The notes under the pieces: model-generated | Database searches by the model: none | Told to the model about the DNA's origin: nothing | The model's input: only the letters and a program-made list of their open reading frames with translations | In this document: piece after piece, positions 53,376 to 64,000 of the stretch | How positions within the stretch are numbered: position 1 is the stretch's first letter | How the letters are laid out: every line of letters begins with the position of its first letter | Made by a program: the position numbers and the translations under genes | Assembly (NCBI GenBank): GCA_012656075.1 | Contig: JAAKBF010000224.1 | Coordinates: forward strand, 806,001-870,000 | DNA length: 64,000 bases | Direction: 5' to 3' | Origin: Phytophthora hibernalis | Taxonomy: Eukaryota; Oomycota; Peronosporomycetes; Peronosporales; Peronosporaceae

Positions 53376-53387
53376 TCATTCCTACTT
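53376..53387 (+). promoter_or_regulatory. Initiator-like element of NOL10
   Basis: tcattcctactt is close to the oomycete initiator consensus and ends 7 bases before the ATG at 53395, implying a very short leader. DZIP1 starts divergently only 166 bp away. Confidence 0.45.
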
Positions 53388-53394
53388 GTGCATC

Positions 53395-55570
53395 ATGGCG
53401 GCGCTCGCGGCTTCGTCGCTCAATGGGGTCAAGATCTACAACTTGTCGTCGGGCAAGACGCTTCCTCAATGGCTGGCAGAGAAAGGCGGTAGTCGCAAGG
53501 CGCTGGCCAAGGACGAGGACTACCGTCGACGCGTGGAGCTGCTGCAGGACTTCCACTTCCGCGCCGGTTCGCAGCGCGTGCGTATGAGCACGGACGGCAA
53601 CTTCGTGGTGGCTACAGGAGGCTACCCACCACTTGTCAAGGTGTACGACGTGCGCGACCTGAGTCTCAAGTTCGAGCGCGGTCTGGACGCCGAGGTGGTG
53701 CAGCTCGAGGTGCTGTCGGCCGACTTCGGCAAGCTCGCGTTCCTGCAGGCGGACCGGTCCGTGGCCTTCCACGCGCCCTACGGCTCGCACTATAACATGC
53801 GCATCCCCAAGTTCGGTCGCGACATGTGCTACCACCGAGAGAACTGCGAGCTGTACGTGGCTGCGTCCGGTTCGGACGTGTACCGGATTAACCTGGACGA
53901 AGGTCGCTTCGGTGCCCCTTGGAGCTGCAGTCGCTCGACTCCGCCGCTAATGTGGTCAAGATGAACCCTATCCATCAGCTGCTGGGCGTCGGCTGCGACG
54001 ACGGTATTGTTGAGATGTTCGACACGCGGACTCAGCTGCGTGTAGGCAGCTTGGACGTCGCGGCGCACTGTGCGTCGAGCTCCGACAAGCAGTTGGAGGT
54101 GACTGCACTCAGGTTCGACGACGACGGACTGACGTTTGGCGTCGGCACGTCAGAGGGACAGTGTCTACTGTACGACCTGCGGTCGTCGCGGCCGCTGCTG
54201 GAGAAGAACCACCAGTACGGCCTACCCATCGTGGACCTGCAGTTCCACGACTACGCGCGCAAGGTCATCTCGTCGGATGCTAAGGTTATCAAGATTTGGG
54301 ACCGGCGGGACGGCGCCGTGTTCACAAATGTGGAGACGCCGGCGGAGGTCAAGGACGTGTGCGTTGTGGAAGGAGCGCAGGGCAAGTCGGGCGTACTGCT
54401 TGTGGCCGGCGAACAGGAACGCGTGATGAGTTACTACATCCCAGAGCTGGGGATCGCCCCCAAGTGGTGCTCGTTCTTGGACTCACTTACGGAGGAGCTT
54501 GAGGAGGAGGCACAAGCCACGGTCTACGATGACTACCGTTTCGTCACGCGCGCGGACATTGCCACGTTTGGACTGGACCACCTCGTGGGCACGCCGCTGC
54601 TCAAGGCGTACATGCACGGTTTCTTCATGGATGCTCGCCTGTACAACAAGGTGAAGGCTGTGGCCGAGCCGTTCGCCTACGACGACTGGCGCAAGAACAA
54701 GCTGAAAGAGAAGGTTGAGGCGAAGCAGTCCAACCGTATTACCATTCAGCGTCGCCTGCCCAAGGTCAACCGCGCCACTGCCGAACGGATGTTGGAGAGC
54801 GAAGCCAAGCGGAAAAGGAACAGCAAAGAGGCTGATGTCGAGGAGGTCGATGCCGACAAGGCCTTCGCCAACCCGCTGGGCGACGACCGTTTCTCGCGCA
54901 TGTTCACGTCCACGGACTTCCAGGTTGATGAGGAGAGCGACACGTACCGTATGCTGCACCCGAACGCTGTCAATGCGAAGCAGCAGCGTAAGCAACAGGA
55001 GGACATGGATAGCGATGCTGGTACTGACGATGACGAGAATGAGGATGACGAGGTGGGTGGTCGCTTCGCTCGCGTGGAAGACGACGACGAGGAGGAAGAG
55101 ATCGAAGGCAGACCGAGCGATGAATCTTCGGACGAGGACGAGCCCCAGCGTGCACCACAGCAAACTGTTCCGAAGGGCAAGCGGAAACCGGCCCCCAAGT
55201 TTTACGAGATTGCTGAGGGCGAGAAGGTCGGCGACCTCATGGCCTTTGGGTCATCTAGTGACCGTGCTGCCCAGCGCGAGAAGAAGCAGTTGGCTAAGCT
55301 GCCGCTTTCGGAGCGATTGAAAATGCAGCGCGTGACCGAGAAGGAGCGCAGTGCGTTTAAGAAGGAGGAGACGGCTGGAGGAGGCTACATCCGCGAGATG
55401 TCGTTCGTCCCCAGGCCGACTTGCGAAAGCAGCAACGCGCTCGCGAACGCGAAGCCGCCGAAGCTGACGACGGAGACGCAGCATTTGGCAACGGCAAGCG
55501 GCGGAAGAAGCGTGGTGTCGGCGACTTGAAGCTGTCGAACCCTGCAGGGCGGGGTCACTTTCGTAGATAA
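53395..55570 (+). CDS. NOL10: Nucleolar protein 10 / ENP2 (ribosome biogenesis)
   Basis: About 725 residues, no intron. It starts with MAALAASSLNGVKIYNLSSG and a WD-type beta-propeller (VATGGYPPLVKVYDVRDLSL, CLLYDLRSSRP, KVISSDAKVIKIWDRRDG). NOL10 landmarks follow: DDYRFVTRADIATFGLDHLV, GFFMDARLYNKVKAVAEPFA and LPKVNRATAERML. Then comes the NUC153-type segment DDRFSRMFTSTDFQVDEESD, an acidic tract and a Lys/Arg-rich C-terminus. Yeast Enp2 is a component of the 90S/SSU processome needed for 18S rRNA maturation. Two single-base breaks, CCCC 53915-53918 and CCCC 55409-55412; with both restored the protein ends at the TAA at 55568-55570 with a basic tail (GKRRKKRGVGDLKL). Confidence 0.9.
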
Positions 55571-55738
55571 GAGATAGACAACAAGACGCATCAATAGATT
55601 TTGCTTACCTTCCTCGTTGAAGTGCAGGTCAAGTTGAAGTAGGAGGTCTGAGTCAGTCAATGCCGGTGCGAACCCATCGGTCTCCGACCGTCCGATCTTT
55701 GGTCATTCTCCAATTCGCCGTCCAACTGCTAAGTCTCG

Positions 55739-57104
55739 ATGATCTACTACGAAGCGGCAGGTTTGCGGAAGATTCGCTGCGCTGGCACGGATCTGCGCTG
55801 AGCGGTCAGGCCCCATTGCGAGCGTTGTGCATGGCTCTCATCGCACTCGCCGTCGCGGTCGCCGACCATTTTCACCCGTTCGTGACGACGACCAGTAAAT
55901 CCATCGCGTTCACCGACTCGCTGACAGTTTTCAACACGTTCCTGGGCCTCATCATCTCGTTCCGGTTGAACTCCGCCTTCACGCAGTGGCGAGCGGGGAT
56001 GGTGGCCATTGGAGCCCTCGCAGAGGCGGCGAGGGACATCGTCGGCTCTGGTTGTGCCTACGTGAGCACAACTATCAAGGAAGAAACAACGGAGCTCGAC
56101 GTCGAAGATATACAACATATTGAAGAACCATCGAAGGATGAAGCAGAGTGCAAACCTCCGGCCTCAACGGATTGCAGCCCATTTCGCGGGATATCCTGGA
56201 GAAGTGCACGTTCTTCACGGAACTGCGTCGTCTCGTGTTCTTGTACATTGCTATCGTGTTCCACGACTGTCGTGGCCGCGATGGGATTGATAAGCTCAAG
56301 GACACTGGAGTCTTGACTGATGCCGAGTACGACGAGCTGTACGCCTGTGGATCCGAGCACACGAAGCCGAATGCCGACATGAACTCGTTCTGTGATCTAG
56401 TACGCCGCACTCCTCACAAGCTGCGTGCTACGATCACGGAACTCTGGTTGAAGCGGTTGGTGCAGGTTGCTACCAAGTGCGGCCATCTAACGCCGGGGAA
56501 TGCCAGCAGCTTGCAAGGCAAAATTTCCCAGCTGCCCAATCTGTACACGACGGTGTTCCACATCGCCAACGTCCCGATCCCGTTCAACTACATGCAGTAC
56601 CTGCAGTTCCTGCTTGGTGCCTACATGCTGCTCTACACCTTCGTCATTGTACCGAACTCGGGGCTGTACACACCCATTTGGGTGTTTCTGTGGGGAACCT
56701 TCCTTTTCATGGCCGAAGAAATCGCCATGGAGATCGAATGCCCCTTCGGTCTGGATGCTAACGACATCGACTTGGAGGAGAGACTGCTGCAGATTGAGGA
56801 AGAGCTCACGGTGCTGATCCGCAGTCAATATTACTTCATTACGGGTGGCGCAAGTCTCTGCTTTACTGGCGGGTACTGGTGTCAATTGCCAGTGGAATCA
56901 AAACCAGAGATCACCAAGTCGTTTTCGTTCCACCAAGGCCGCTTATCTCGCTCAAATACCACTACGGTGGAAGAGCATATGCTGCCCGAGATCAACGAGT
57001 TCACTTCGCTGATCCAAGACCCATTGAATACCAAACTCTCTGCGAGAAAGAGCACGCGCACGGTGGACGTCCAGGGATACGGCTCGATGGCCGATGTGGC
57101 CTAG
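55739..57104 (+). CDS. Bestrophin-family channel protein 3
   Basis: About 455 residues, no intron. Start MIYYEA as in the other two copies; conserved FNTFLGLIISFRLNSAFTQW, KCTFFTELRRLVFLYIAI, VPIPFNYMQYLQFLLGAYML and MEIECPFGLDANDIDLEERL, and C-terminal FSFHQGRLSRSN. It lies downstream of NOL10 on the same strand, about 6 kb from copy 2, so the three are a local duplication cluster interrupted by DZIP1 and NOL10. Two breaks: GG 55756-55757 (close to the start) and AAA 56152-56154. Confidence 0.87.
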
Positions 57105-57237
57105 ATCAAGCGACTGAGTTTTCATTTCCTCAACAATACGTTGCCTATAACTTCAACTTGTACTTCACCTCGTATCGTGACAAACTTTGTAAAATGTGTA
57201 CAACTCGTTGATGAGAGGTGGCAATAGTCAATAATCA

Positions 57238-59173
57238 ATGTTGCAGCGGGTGTTGGCTCGGGAGAAAGTGGACGAGCGTCGGCGGGCGCTATTTCGCGCT
57301 AGCGGCATCACCACGCAGCGCCAATTGCTACAGCGCCCTTTGTGGGACGTCGCTCATGCTGTAGACTTGTCGGTTCGAGAGACGGAGGTCTGGTTACCAA
57401 GTAATTCGCGATTTCGTGAATGTTTCATTCTCACGGAATTAAGACTTTTGTTTGCAGGAATTAATCGCAAAACTCTCGATTCGACTGGCGCCGGCAAGTC
57501 GCTCGGTAGTTCCAAGTCCCTAATTTCTACTGCAATGATGATATCGCAAGGGTTTACTGCTAACCAGCTCTGACTAGGCCTTCGACCTCTTTCTGGAAAG
57601 TGCCAACCACCCGATGTTCCTACGGACAGGACTGCCGAGCATCGACCAGGCTCTCAATGGGGGCTTCACTGTCGAGCACTATCGGAGGTGCAAAGTTGCT
57701 GTAGTTTGAGGTGGATGTAGCTGACGAGGTGTTGTTGTGAATAGTTCGTGGGCACAGCTGGAATCGGCAAGAGTCAAATCGCTATGACACTTGCGGTGGT
57801 GTGCGCAATGGACTACCCAGACAACAGCGTCATGTTTTTCGACGTTGAACACAACTTTAGTGCCAAACGGTTGGTTTGTATATTGCAAGACGATGAAGCT
57901 TTTGTTGCTGAGGATGTTTGCTGTTGGCAGTTTGCTGCAGATTACCGTTGCTCGGATTCGACTGATGAATGCCGGACAGGATGCAGCTATCAACGAGTTG
58001 GCTGCTGCTGTCATCAAGCGTGTTCGTGTTGTTAGGGTCAACTCAATCGCAACGTGTATTGTCAAGTACGATGATTTTCAAGTGCTAAATGGGAGATTTA
58101 CTAACTTTGGCTGCTCACAGACTAAAGGAAATGGAGAACGCTATGCACTTCCTCAAAGTGAAGCTTCTCATTATTGACTGTGTCACCACACTCTTCCAGA
58201 AAGTAAGTAGAACCGAGCATTCTATGAGAGCATCTTAGGTACCAGTGCTTAACCTCGTATGGAATGGTTTGATTGTCGTGCTAGGCCGACGATTTAACGC
58301 ACGCACAACGGCAGCATCACATGCTGCGGATGGCGAGAGACTTGAAGTGAGTCGAGCGAGCCCCACTTCAACTCCACTTCTGCTTCACTTGAGACTAATT
58401 GATCGTCAGACTATTCGCTGACACATACCAGGCATTCGTTGTCGTCACGAATCGGGCATCCACTGTTGAAGGAGAGGGTAAGGCTGCTCCATTTCTATCG
58501 GTTGATGAGTTGGGCTTGACTTTATTGCACTGAAGGTGGACTCTACACAAAGCCGCTGCTTGGCGATAGTTGGGCTCATTGCGTTACCACAAGGGTCGGT
58601 AAATGCGATGGCTCGTCGTTCGTGCTTCAACATCACCGACATACTCGTGTGTGTTACAGTTCATAATGGAGCGCCACGCCTTGCATCGTGCGATCACAAT
58701 CGTGAAGTCATCCGTCGCAGGCTTCGTGGTTCAGCCGTTTACTGTCAAGGTGCGTGTTGTGTAGTAACTTACATGTAGCAACTTGATCGTGCAGGCCGAT
58801 TAACCCTTTGAATTTAACGTGGCATCTGCAGGAAGGTGGCGTGGAAGCTGTTGAAGACGAAGAGCCTTCACGAGATGTACCATCGGACGAGTTTGCCATC
58901 CACGACGCGTTGTTTAGTGACCTTGCACTCGCAGCAGTACCAACAGTTGACCCGGCGTGTACGCTGCGCTCAACCCAGCAGAGCACAGCTGAAGACTCCG
59001 ATCCCAACGCAACGCAGCTGGTCGACCAAAGCGACGACGAATCTCCGTCCAACACAGAGAACCAAGAGCAAGAAGGCATCGATGAGACCGAGATCAGCAG
59101 CTTCGACATCGTCTCGGACTCCAACTCGGAAGACGACGACGCATCTTTCAACTGGGACGTCACTGAAGAGTAA
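57238..59173 (+). CDS. RAD51 paralogue (RecA-fold recombinase, RAD51B-like)
   Basis: Eleven exons: 57238-57387, 57458-57505, 57578-57687, 57745-57869, 57931-58065, 58121-58202, 58285-58346, 58410-58477, 58536-58594, 58660-58749 and 58832-59173; about 423 residues. The N-terminus is helix-hairpin-helix-like. FLRTGLPSIDQALNGGFTVE leads to Walker A (GTAGIGKSQ), then MFFDVEHNFSAKRL, Walker B (LLIIDCV), VVVTN, and LLGDSWAHCVTTR followed by ITIVKSSVAGF. FSAKRL and the overall order look most like RAD51B, but XRCC3 or RAD51C cannot be excluded. RAD51 paralogues help load RAD51 during homologous recombination. An acidic ~110-residue tail (EDDDASFNWDVTEE at the end) is unusual. Phases agree at nearly all junctions; one base appears lost near 57682. 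It is the most intron-rich gene here. Confidence 0.8.
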
Positions 59174-59290
59174 CAGAGCAATGAAAAACAAGCACAAGCC
59201 CACAGTGGATCAACGCCGTGTCGAAACATGGCGGGAAGCTTAGGAGGGTGTATTTAGTCCGACGCACGCTCAGCAAGTGGCACTGAGAGC

Positions 59291-59913
59291 TTACGCCTTA
59301 AGCGCGTAGCGGCGCTTGGGGAAGTACGACTCCTTCTTCTGCTGCTTGATCGTCTTGAGCGACTTCTCGTGCGTCGAGAGCTGGCGACGGATGGCGCGCG
59401 TCTGCTTGCGGCGCAGGTCCAGGGGCACGTGCTTCTTGCTGCCCAGGGCGGCGCGGAGCTTGGCCTTCTGGTTCTGGTTGTACACCGTCAGCACGCGGGC
59501 GATCGACTTGCGCACCACGCGGATCTTGCTCAGCTTGGAGGCGGCGCCGCCGATGACCTTGGCCACGCGGAGCTGGGCCAGCTCCTGCTGGTAGTCGTCC
59601 AGCTGACGGAGCAGCTCAGTCTTGCTCTGGGTGCGGAGCTCGTGCGCCTTGATCTGGACTGCAGCAGTCAGACAACAAACCCCTATAGTCAGTATCTGAT
59701 GTATTGGATCTCGACGTCTGTAGAGCGGACAGGACAGGATGCAGACGGCAATTGGTCCTTCGCTTTCGTCCAATAGCGACTGGGCCCCTTTTAACGGTTG
59801 AATCGTTGAGCCTGACTCATTTCTAAGCGCGTCCTGTGGTGTCCTGCCTGCCTGCCTTCCTGTCCGGTTGCCGTCCGCCCTGTATGCAAACGTAGAGCGC
59901 AAAGCTTACCCAT
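59291..59913 (-). CDS. RPL35: 60S ribosomal protein L35 (uL29)
   Basis: Exons (leftwards) 59913-59910 and 59658-59291; 123 residues, the length of animal RPL35. Exon 1 holds only the ATG and one base, and the 251-bp intron separates it from VQIKAHELRTQSKTELLRQL. Family features: ELRxxSKxEL, LAQLRVAKVIGGAASKLSKI, VRKSIARVLTVYNQ, YVPLDLRxKKTRAIRR-like RKQTRAIRRQL, and the basic end KESYFPKRRYALKA. It binds 25S/28S rRNA near the polypeptide exit tunnel. A long intron right after the start codon is typical of eukaryotic ribosomal-protein genes. Frame intact. Confidence 0.93.
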
Positions 59914-60207
59914 TGTTTCCTAGTTTTCGAACTTCCCTTTTGCTGCGTGGGCGAGGCAAATGGCGCGGACTCGGCGGACCACTGGTTGGCTGGCTAGGCG
60001 AAGCCACCTGCTGCGACCTTCGGCTAACATTATCCAGCAGCATCACGATTAAATTGCGATGGCCATCCGATACACCGTCTGTTCGAGAATTTAAGCGCGC
60101 TTGGATTTCACACCAATCAAGGCGCAAGGTGTTGGAGCAACATCCGTCTGAGTAGGGTTAGGTCTGTCTGAGACCAATAAGTAGAAGTTGCCTTTTTCCG
60201 CTTGGTG

Positions 60208-63200
60208 TCAAGGTGCTTGTCGAGCTTCTTCCTCGTCGACGTCGCGTTGATCCTTGGACACTAGCAATTGTAGCGTAGCGTCCTTCAAATTCATCAGCTG
60301 CAACAGTTTATCCCGTGCGAGCTTCACGTCCCCGGATCTCTCGAAGCAGTCGCTCACCTCACGCACCACATACTGCTGCAGCTCTTCGCTCAGATTCAGC
60401 AGCTTCTTGGCGTGAGGCTCGAACCCACCGTCCTCGTGCAGGTCCATCCAACTGAACAGCTTCACAATCGACCAGCAGGCATCAGACGGCGATGCAGCGA
60501 GGAAATGCCCCACCTTCTTGCCTCCAAACTGTCGGTTCGGGGCCACCTTGTCGTGCCAGAACCGAGCGCCTTCGATGGCCTCCATTTCCTGCTTCAAGAG
60601 CGCAAGTGTAGAGCTTCTGTCATCTGCAATCACTCCACTGGGAACAAATACAATGCCGTTTCTTCGGAGCGCTAGTTTGGGCTTGTTCTTGGGCTGGAAC
60701 GGGTTGAGCAGTGCCACGAGTTTGCTTCTGGCCAACTCCACGCGCTTCTCCAACTTCTCCCGGTCCTCTAGCTCCATGCGCTCGATCAACTGCATCGCCT
60801 TGGGCGGCGTTGCAACGCGCCTGTTAAGCACCACGTTCCAGTACTCCAGCTTTTGCGCGCGTTTGTCGTAATCAACGACCCAGGCGTACTGCGTGATGCG
60901 GTTGAACTCGATCGTTTGCAGGTACAGCAAGCGTGCCTTCCGGACAGCACCCTCCAAGATCTGCCTGAGTTTGGAGTGGAAATCTTGCGTGATATTCAGT
61001 GCTATTCGCGCTGGTGACTCATATGGCATTCGTAAAGCCTCGTCTTCGTCATAGGGCTCGATATCCACCCAACGAACCACTGCAGACCGATTGGCGAGAG
61101 GGACGAATACCAACACGCTCCCAGTAAGCATCAGGTTTTGTGTCGACACGATCGATCCCACACAGTTCTTCCACTCGCCCCTCAGGATCTTCACCTGGGC
61201 GTCGTAGTCGCACCAGGTTCTGGCGGCTTCTAGTGCCCGAGCCTTTTGTCTTGTGCTCCAGCGCTTCTTCTGGCTGGACTTGTCTGTTGATCGCCGCTGG
61301 AGGAACAGGGTGTGTTTAATGTCATCAATCCGCTGCCTTCGTGCTGCAATCTCTTGCTTTGTGTCCGATTTCAACCCTGGTGATACACCAAATGCAGCTT
61401 TCACTTTGTAAACGATGGATGCACGCACTTTGTCATCCTTCTTCCGTTGTGCTCGCGCTGCTTGTGTTTGCCTCACTAGCTTCATGTATGCCTTTCCTGA
61501 CTGACGTGCAACAAATGACCGAATAACGGCCTGCATTGTCGTGGCAGCAAGGTTTTCCCGTTGAAGCGCCGCTTCTTGTTGCCTTTTCTCTTCCACGCGC
61601 TGTTTCTTTCGTTTCTCTCGCTCTTTCTCGGCATCGACATCCCGTTTGAGCTTTGCTTTCTGTCGTAAAATGGAAAAGTAGTTCAAGCGGCGACAATGAT
61701 GATACTGTCTCTGCCCTTTAGCATGGTATGAGCTCATACAACGCTTGCAAAAGACGTCCAAGCAAGTTTCGCAAGCCCATTGAGCAACCCGGTCGGAGCA
61801 TTCAGCGCACATAACCACCAATGTTTGAAACTTGTGTCGACTTTCCACTGGTTGATCTGTAAACGATTTAGCTTGCTCCTTGATTAGTGATTCCTGGCGT
61901 ACTTCTCGTTCCGATTGTTTACGTTTGTGCACATGCGGAAAACATGCATCACAAAATGGGACTTTGCCATTGCCGCATTGAAGGCACTCCCTTGTCGCAG
62001 TCTCCAATCGACAGTAACTACACTTCTGAATGTTTCGTCGCTGATGGCGTTGAAAAGCTTGTCGTGCCGTATGATCTCTATCAAAGCAGACTTGGCACAT
62101 AGCATCTTCACACTCCACGCAATAAACTTCAGCTGGAACTTTTGAAGCGTTTGGATTAGTGCTGTCTTCGTGACGTTCACAAAACGCGTGAAATTCTTCT
62201 CCGGGAAACGGTAATGGGACGATCTTGCCGCACTTTACTCCCTTCAAGAAAATTGGGCGCTTCGTGAGGACTTTTCCGCTAGCAGTGTGCTGGAATCTAA
62301 TTGCACGGCCGTTGTGATCAACGAACTCAATAAACATGTACGCAAGCATCTCCTTCAACTGCAAGCGAAACTTGTAGCAGCGATACGCTAGCTGAATCGA
62401 AGAGGCACATCTGCTACGATGCTTATTTATTTGTTGTTCGCGGAAGATGACCACGAACTTGTCGTGCCTTTTCTTGGTTGCAAGTCTTACCGCAAATCGC
62501 CGTAATACTGTAACAGACCAAAGCAATCGCTTTGTGCAGTGCGCCTCCAACATCTTCCTATATTTCCCGTTCTGAATGGCTGACGGAAGTACAAAGCGGT
62601 TCATGAACCGGAGAAATCGCTCGAAATCACTACAACTAGTATCGACGGGTTCTGAGCCTTTTTTGCTTCCTTTTGGCTGGCGTCCACAAACTTTTCTTTC
62701 AGCAACATCAAAATTGCCTGGTTAAATCTCTGGAATGAGATGGCCTTTGCTTTTGGTTCCTTCATCTTCGCGAAAATCAAATCAGCGTTTTGCATTGGAA
62801 ACTGGGTCTTGTGGATAAAAGCGTGAGGTAGAGACTTGAGAAATCTCGCAAAATGAGAATTATCCATCTCCGGCGCGTTCCCAGATGCATTTCGAAAGAT
62901 TTCCTGCCAAATACCGTCATAGCCTTTTCGTTTCCACGATTTTTCGCAAGACTCACAACGTACAATGACCGATCAACACGGGTTTCCTCCAGGGCATCGC
63001 CTTCTTTCTCATCTGCCGTTTTCAATGCTTTGAAGCTAAAACTTTGTACCAGTAATTCATCCTTTACTCGACTGCGAGTCTTTTCCTCAAGGACCTTGCC
63101 TACTGCGCCCTCCTCAGCCAGAAACTGTCGCCGACGAACCACAGCAGACAGCATCCTTCTTCCGATGAATCTTCTTGCTGCTCGTTGTAAAATTGCTGCA

Positions 63201-64000
63201 TTCAAGGCACGGAACCGTTGATTTTCTAGGTTTCGTCTAGCTTGCCAACGTGCTTGAATCCGCTTGAGCATTTTGATGGCATATCTCATTTTCAGGAGCT
63301 GTATTCGAGTTTTGTATCCCTCCACAAGCGCTGGATTCGCTCAGCACTTCTTTCCTCCATCAGTTCCCACGCATATGCACGTCCTCCTATTCCTCGAACG
63401 CGCTTCTGAATACGAATAGCTGCAAGTCTTCGCTTGCGATTGACCTGACGCCGCGATCTCTCCATTTCCTTAGCTTTTTCATAACGAAGGCGCTTGCGGA
63501 TTTGCTTTCCTCTCCATCGGGCCTGCAATTTCCTAGCAGCCTGCTCTCGCGAGTTGGATGGATCACCAGGCTGAAATATATTAGCTGCTTTCAACAGCGA
63601 AATTTGGTTCCACTTCTTCTGCAACTGTATGGGAACGAGGGCATTAGACTTTCTGTTTCGACGATCTTCCTCGATTTCCTCCAAAAGATCACTACGTCGA
63701 GCAAGAGCTTGCTGCTTTCGCCGCCAGAGCTCGCATTTAGCAAGAAAGCATCTCCATGAGCACTGAAGAGTATCAACTGCTTTAATAATGTCGCGCTTGT
63801 GCCCAGCTACCCATCTGCGTGCTTGTTGGCCTCGATAATGAGCTTGAACCTTAAGTATTTTTTCTTGTCACGCTCAAAGGCTGCGCGTCGGTGACGAAGT
63901 GCCAAAACTTTCTTCTGTAGCCAATTGCGAAATGCTCGCTGAATGTAAATTGCAGCTCCAAGCATTTTGGTACTTTTTGCCCAACCTGCAATTTGAGTTG
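60208..64000 (-). CDS. Large IQ-motif / p25-alpha / B-box zinc-finger protein (runs off the right edge)
   Basis: Reads leftwards from beyond 64000 to the TGA at 60210-60208; about 1265 residues are visible. The first ~380 residues contain serial IQ-type helices (AIYIQRAFRNWLQKK, AARKLQARWRGKQIRKRL, AAIRIQKRVRGI, AILQRAARRFIGRRM) that would bind calmodulin-like proteins. Next is a p25-alpha (TPPP) type segment, HFARFLKSLPHAFIHKTQFP followed by ADLIFAKMK and ISFQRFNQAI. Then come three Cys/His clusters of B-box type (YCVECEDAMCQVCFDRDH, CSYCRLETATRECLQCG, CAECSDRVAQWACETCLDVF), further helices and a C-terminal domain I do not recognise. The combination points to a microtubule- or flagellum-associated protein. 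Breaks: 63851-63852, 63318-63320, 62880-62882 and 62659-62664. No start codon can be assigned. Confidence 0.75.

Noticed and set aside
59659..59909. A snoRNA inside the RPL35 intron
   Set aside because: D-box-like CTGA occurs, but no convincing C box or terminal stem was found.
1605..63852. Programmed ribosomal frameshifting as the explanation of the frame breaks
   Set aside because: Too many, in unrelated genes, in differing sequence contexts, and no shared slippery heptamer; one-base loss is simpler.
1605..63852. Reading the interrupted housekeeping genes as pseudogenes
   Set aside because: Domains continue with conserved residues on both sides of each break, and there are no matching nonsense or missense signs of decay. 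Only the MULE and CRN-like copies show those.
1..64000. CRISPR arrays, tRNA or rRNA genes, RXLR effectors
   Set aside because: No spaced direct-repeat arrays, no cloverleaf sequence recognised, and no secreted protein with an RXLR motif after a signal peptide was seen by eye; a tRNAscan-SE run would settle the tRNA point.

Overview
The window looks like nuclear DNA of an oomycete, probably Phytophthora or a close relative. The evidence is: dense protein-coding genes on both strands; short introns of about 50-90 bp with GT..YAG ends; remnants resembling the plant-pathogen 'crinkler' (CRN) effector family; promoter motifs close to the oomycete initiator TCATTYYNCAWTT; and gene types typical of a zoosporic stramenopile (DZIP1, CCDC81-like and p25-alpha/IQ proteins, bestrophin expansion, PH-domain PI3-kinases). 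I found no rRNA, tRNA, CRISPR or bacterial operon structure.

Layout. 1-12 kb: a Stealth-type phosphotransferase (cut by the left edge), an OSR1/SPAK-like STE20 kinase, an uncharacterised membrane protein, an AP2/ERF-domain transcription factor, an OB-fold/CCCH/methyltransferase protein and an acidic DUF4211-like protein with a terminal RING-like finger. 12.4-19.2 kb: a transposon-rich block holding a decayed MULE with SWIM and Ulp1 parts, two families of TA-flanked MITEs and two striking hairpins; one MITE end lies 7 bp upstream of the next start codon. 19-26 kb: U5 snRNP 40K (SNRNP40), mitochondrial threonine dehydratase, a PH-2TM-Sec14 protein and a PB1-LIR-CUE/UBA protein resembling an autophagy receptor. 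26.6-29.3 kb: two broken CRN-like copies. 29.6-42.7 kb: two class I-like PI3-kinase paralogues in inverted orientation, flanking an ankyrin+Ig-like protein, a small basic protein and a CCDC81-like protein. 43-64 kb: COA7, a phospholipase D-like protein, three bestrophins, DZIP1, NOL10, a RAD51 paralogue, RPL35 and a large IQ/p25-alpha/B-box protein (cut by the right edge).

Quality. Most long genes are interrupted by frame breaks. Nearly all are repaired by one extra base, usually in a homopolymer, and always in the same direction (a base missing here). I counted 35 such sites in otherwise conserved genes. This points to homopolymer compression in the assembly rather than a cluster of pseudogenes, so coordinates are given across the breaks. 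The MULE and CRN-like copies show additional, genuine-looking decay.

Themes. Phosphoinositide and lipid signalling (two PI3-kinases, PH-Sec14, PLD) and cilium/flagellum components (DZIP1, CCDC81-like, p25-alpha/IQ) recur. The gene order otherwise looks like ordinary unlinked housekeeping genes separated by a few hundred bases.
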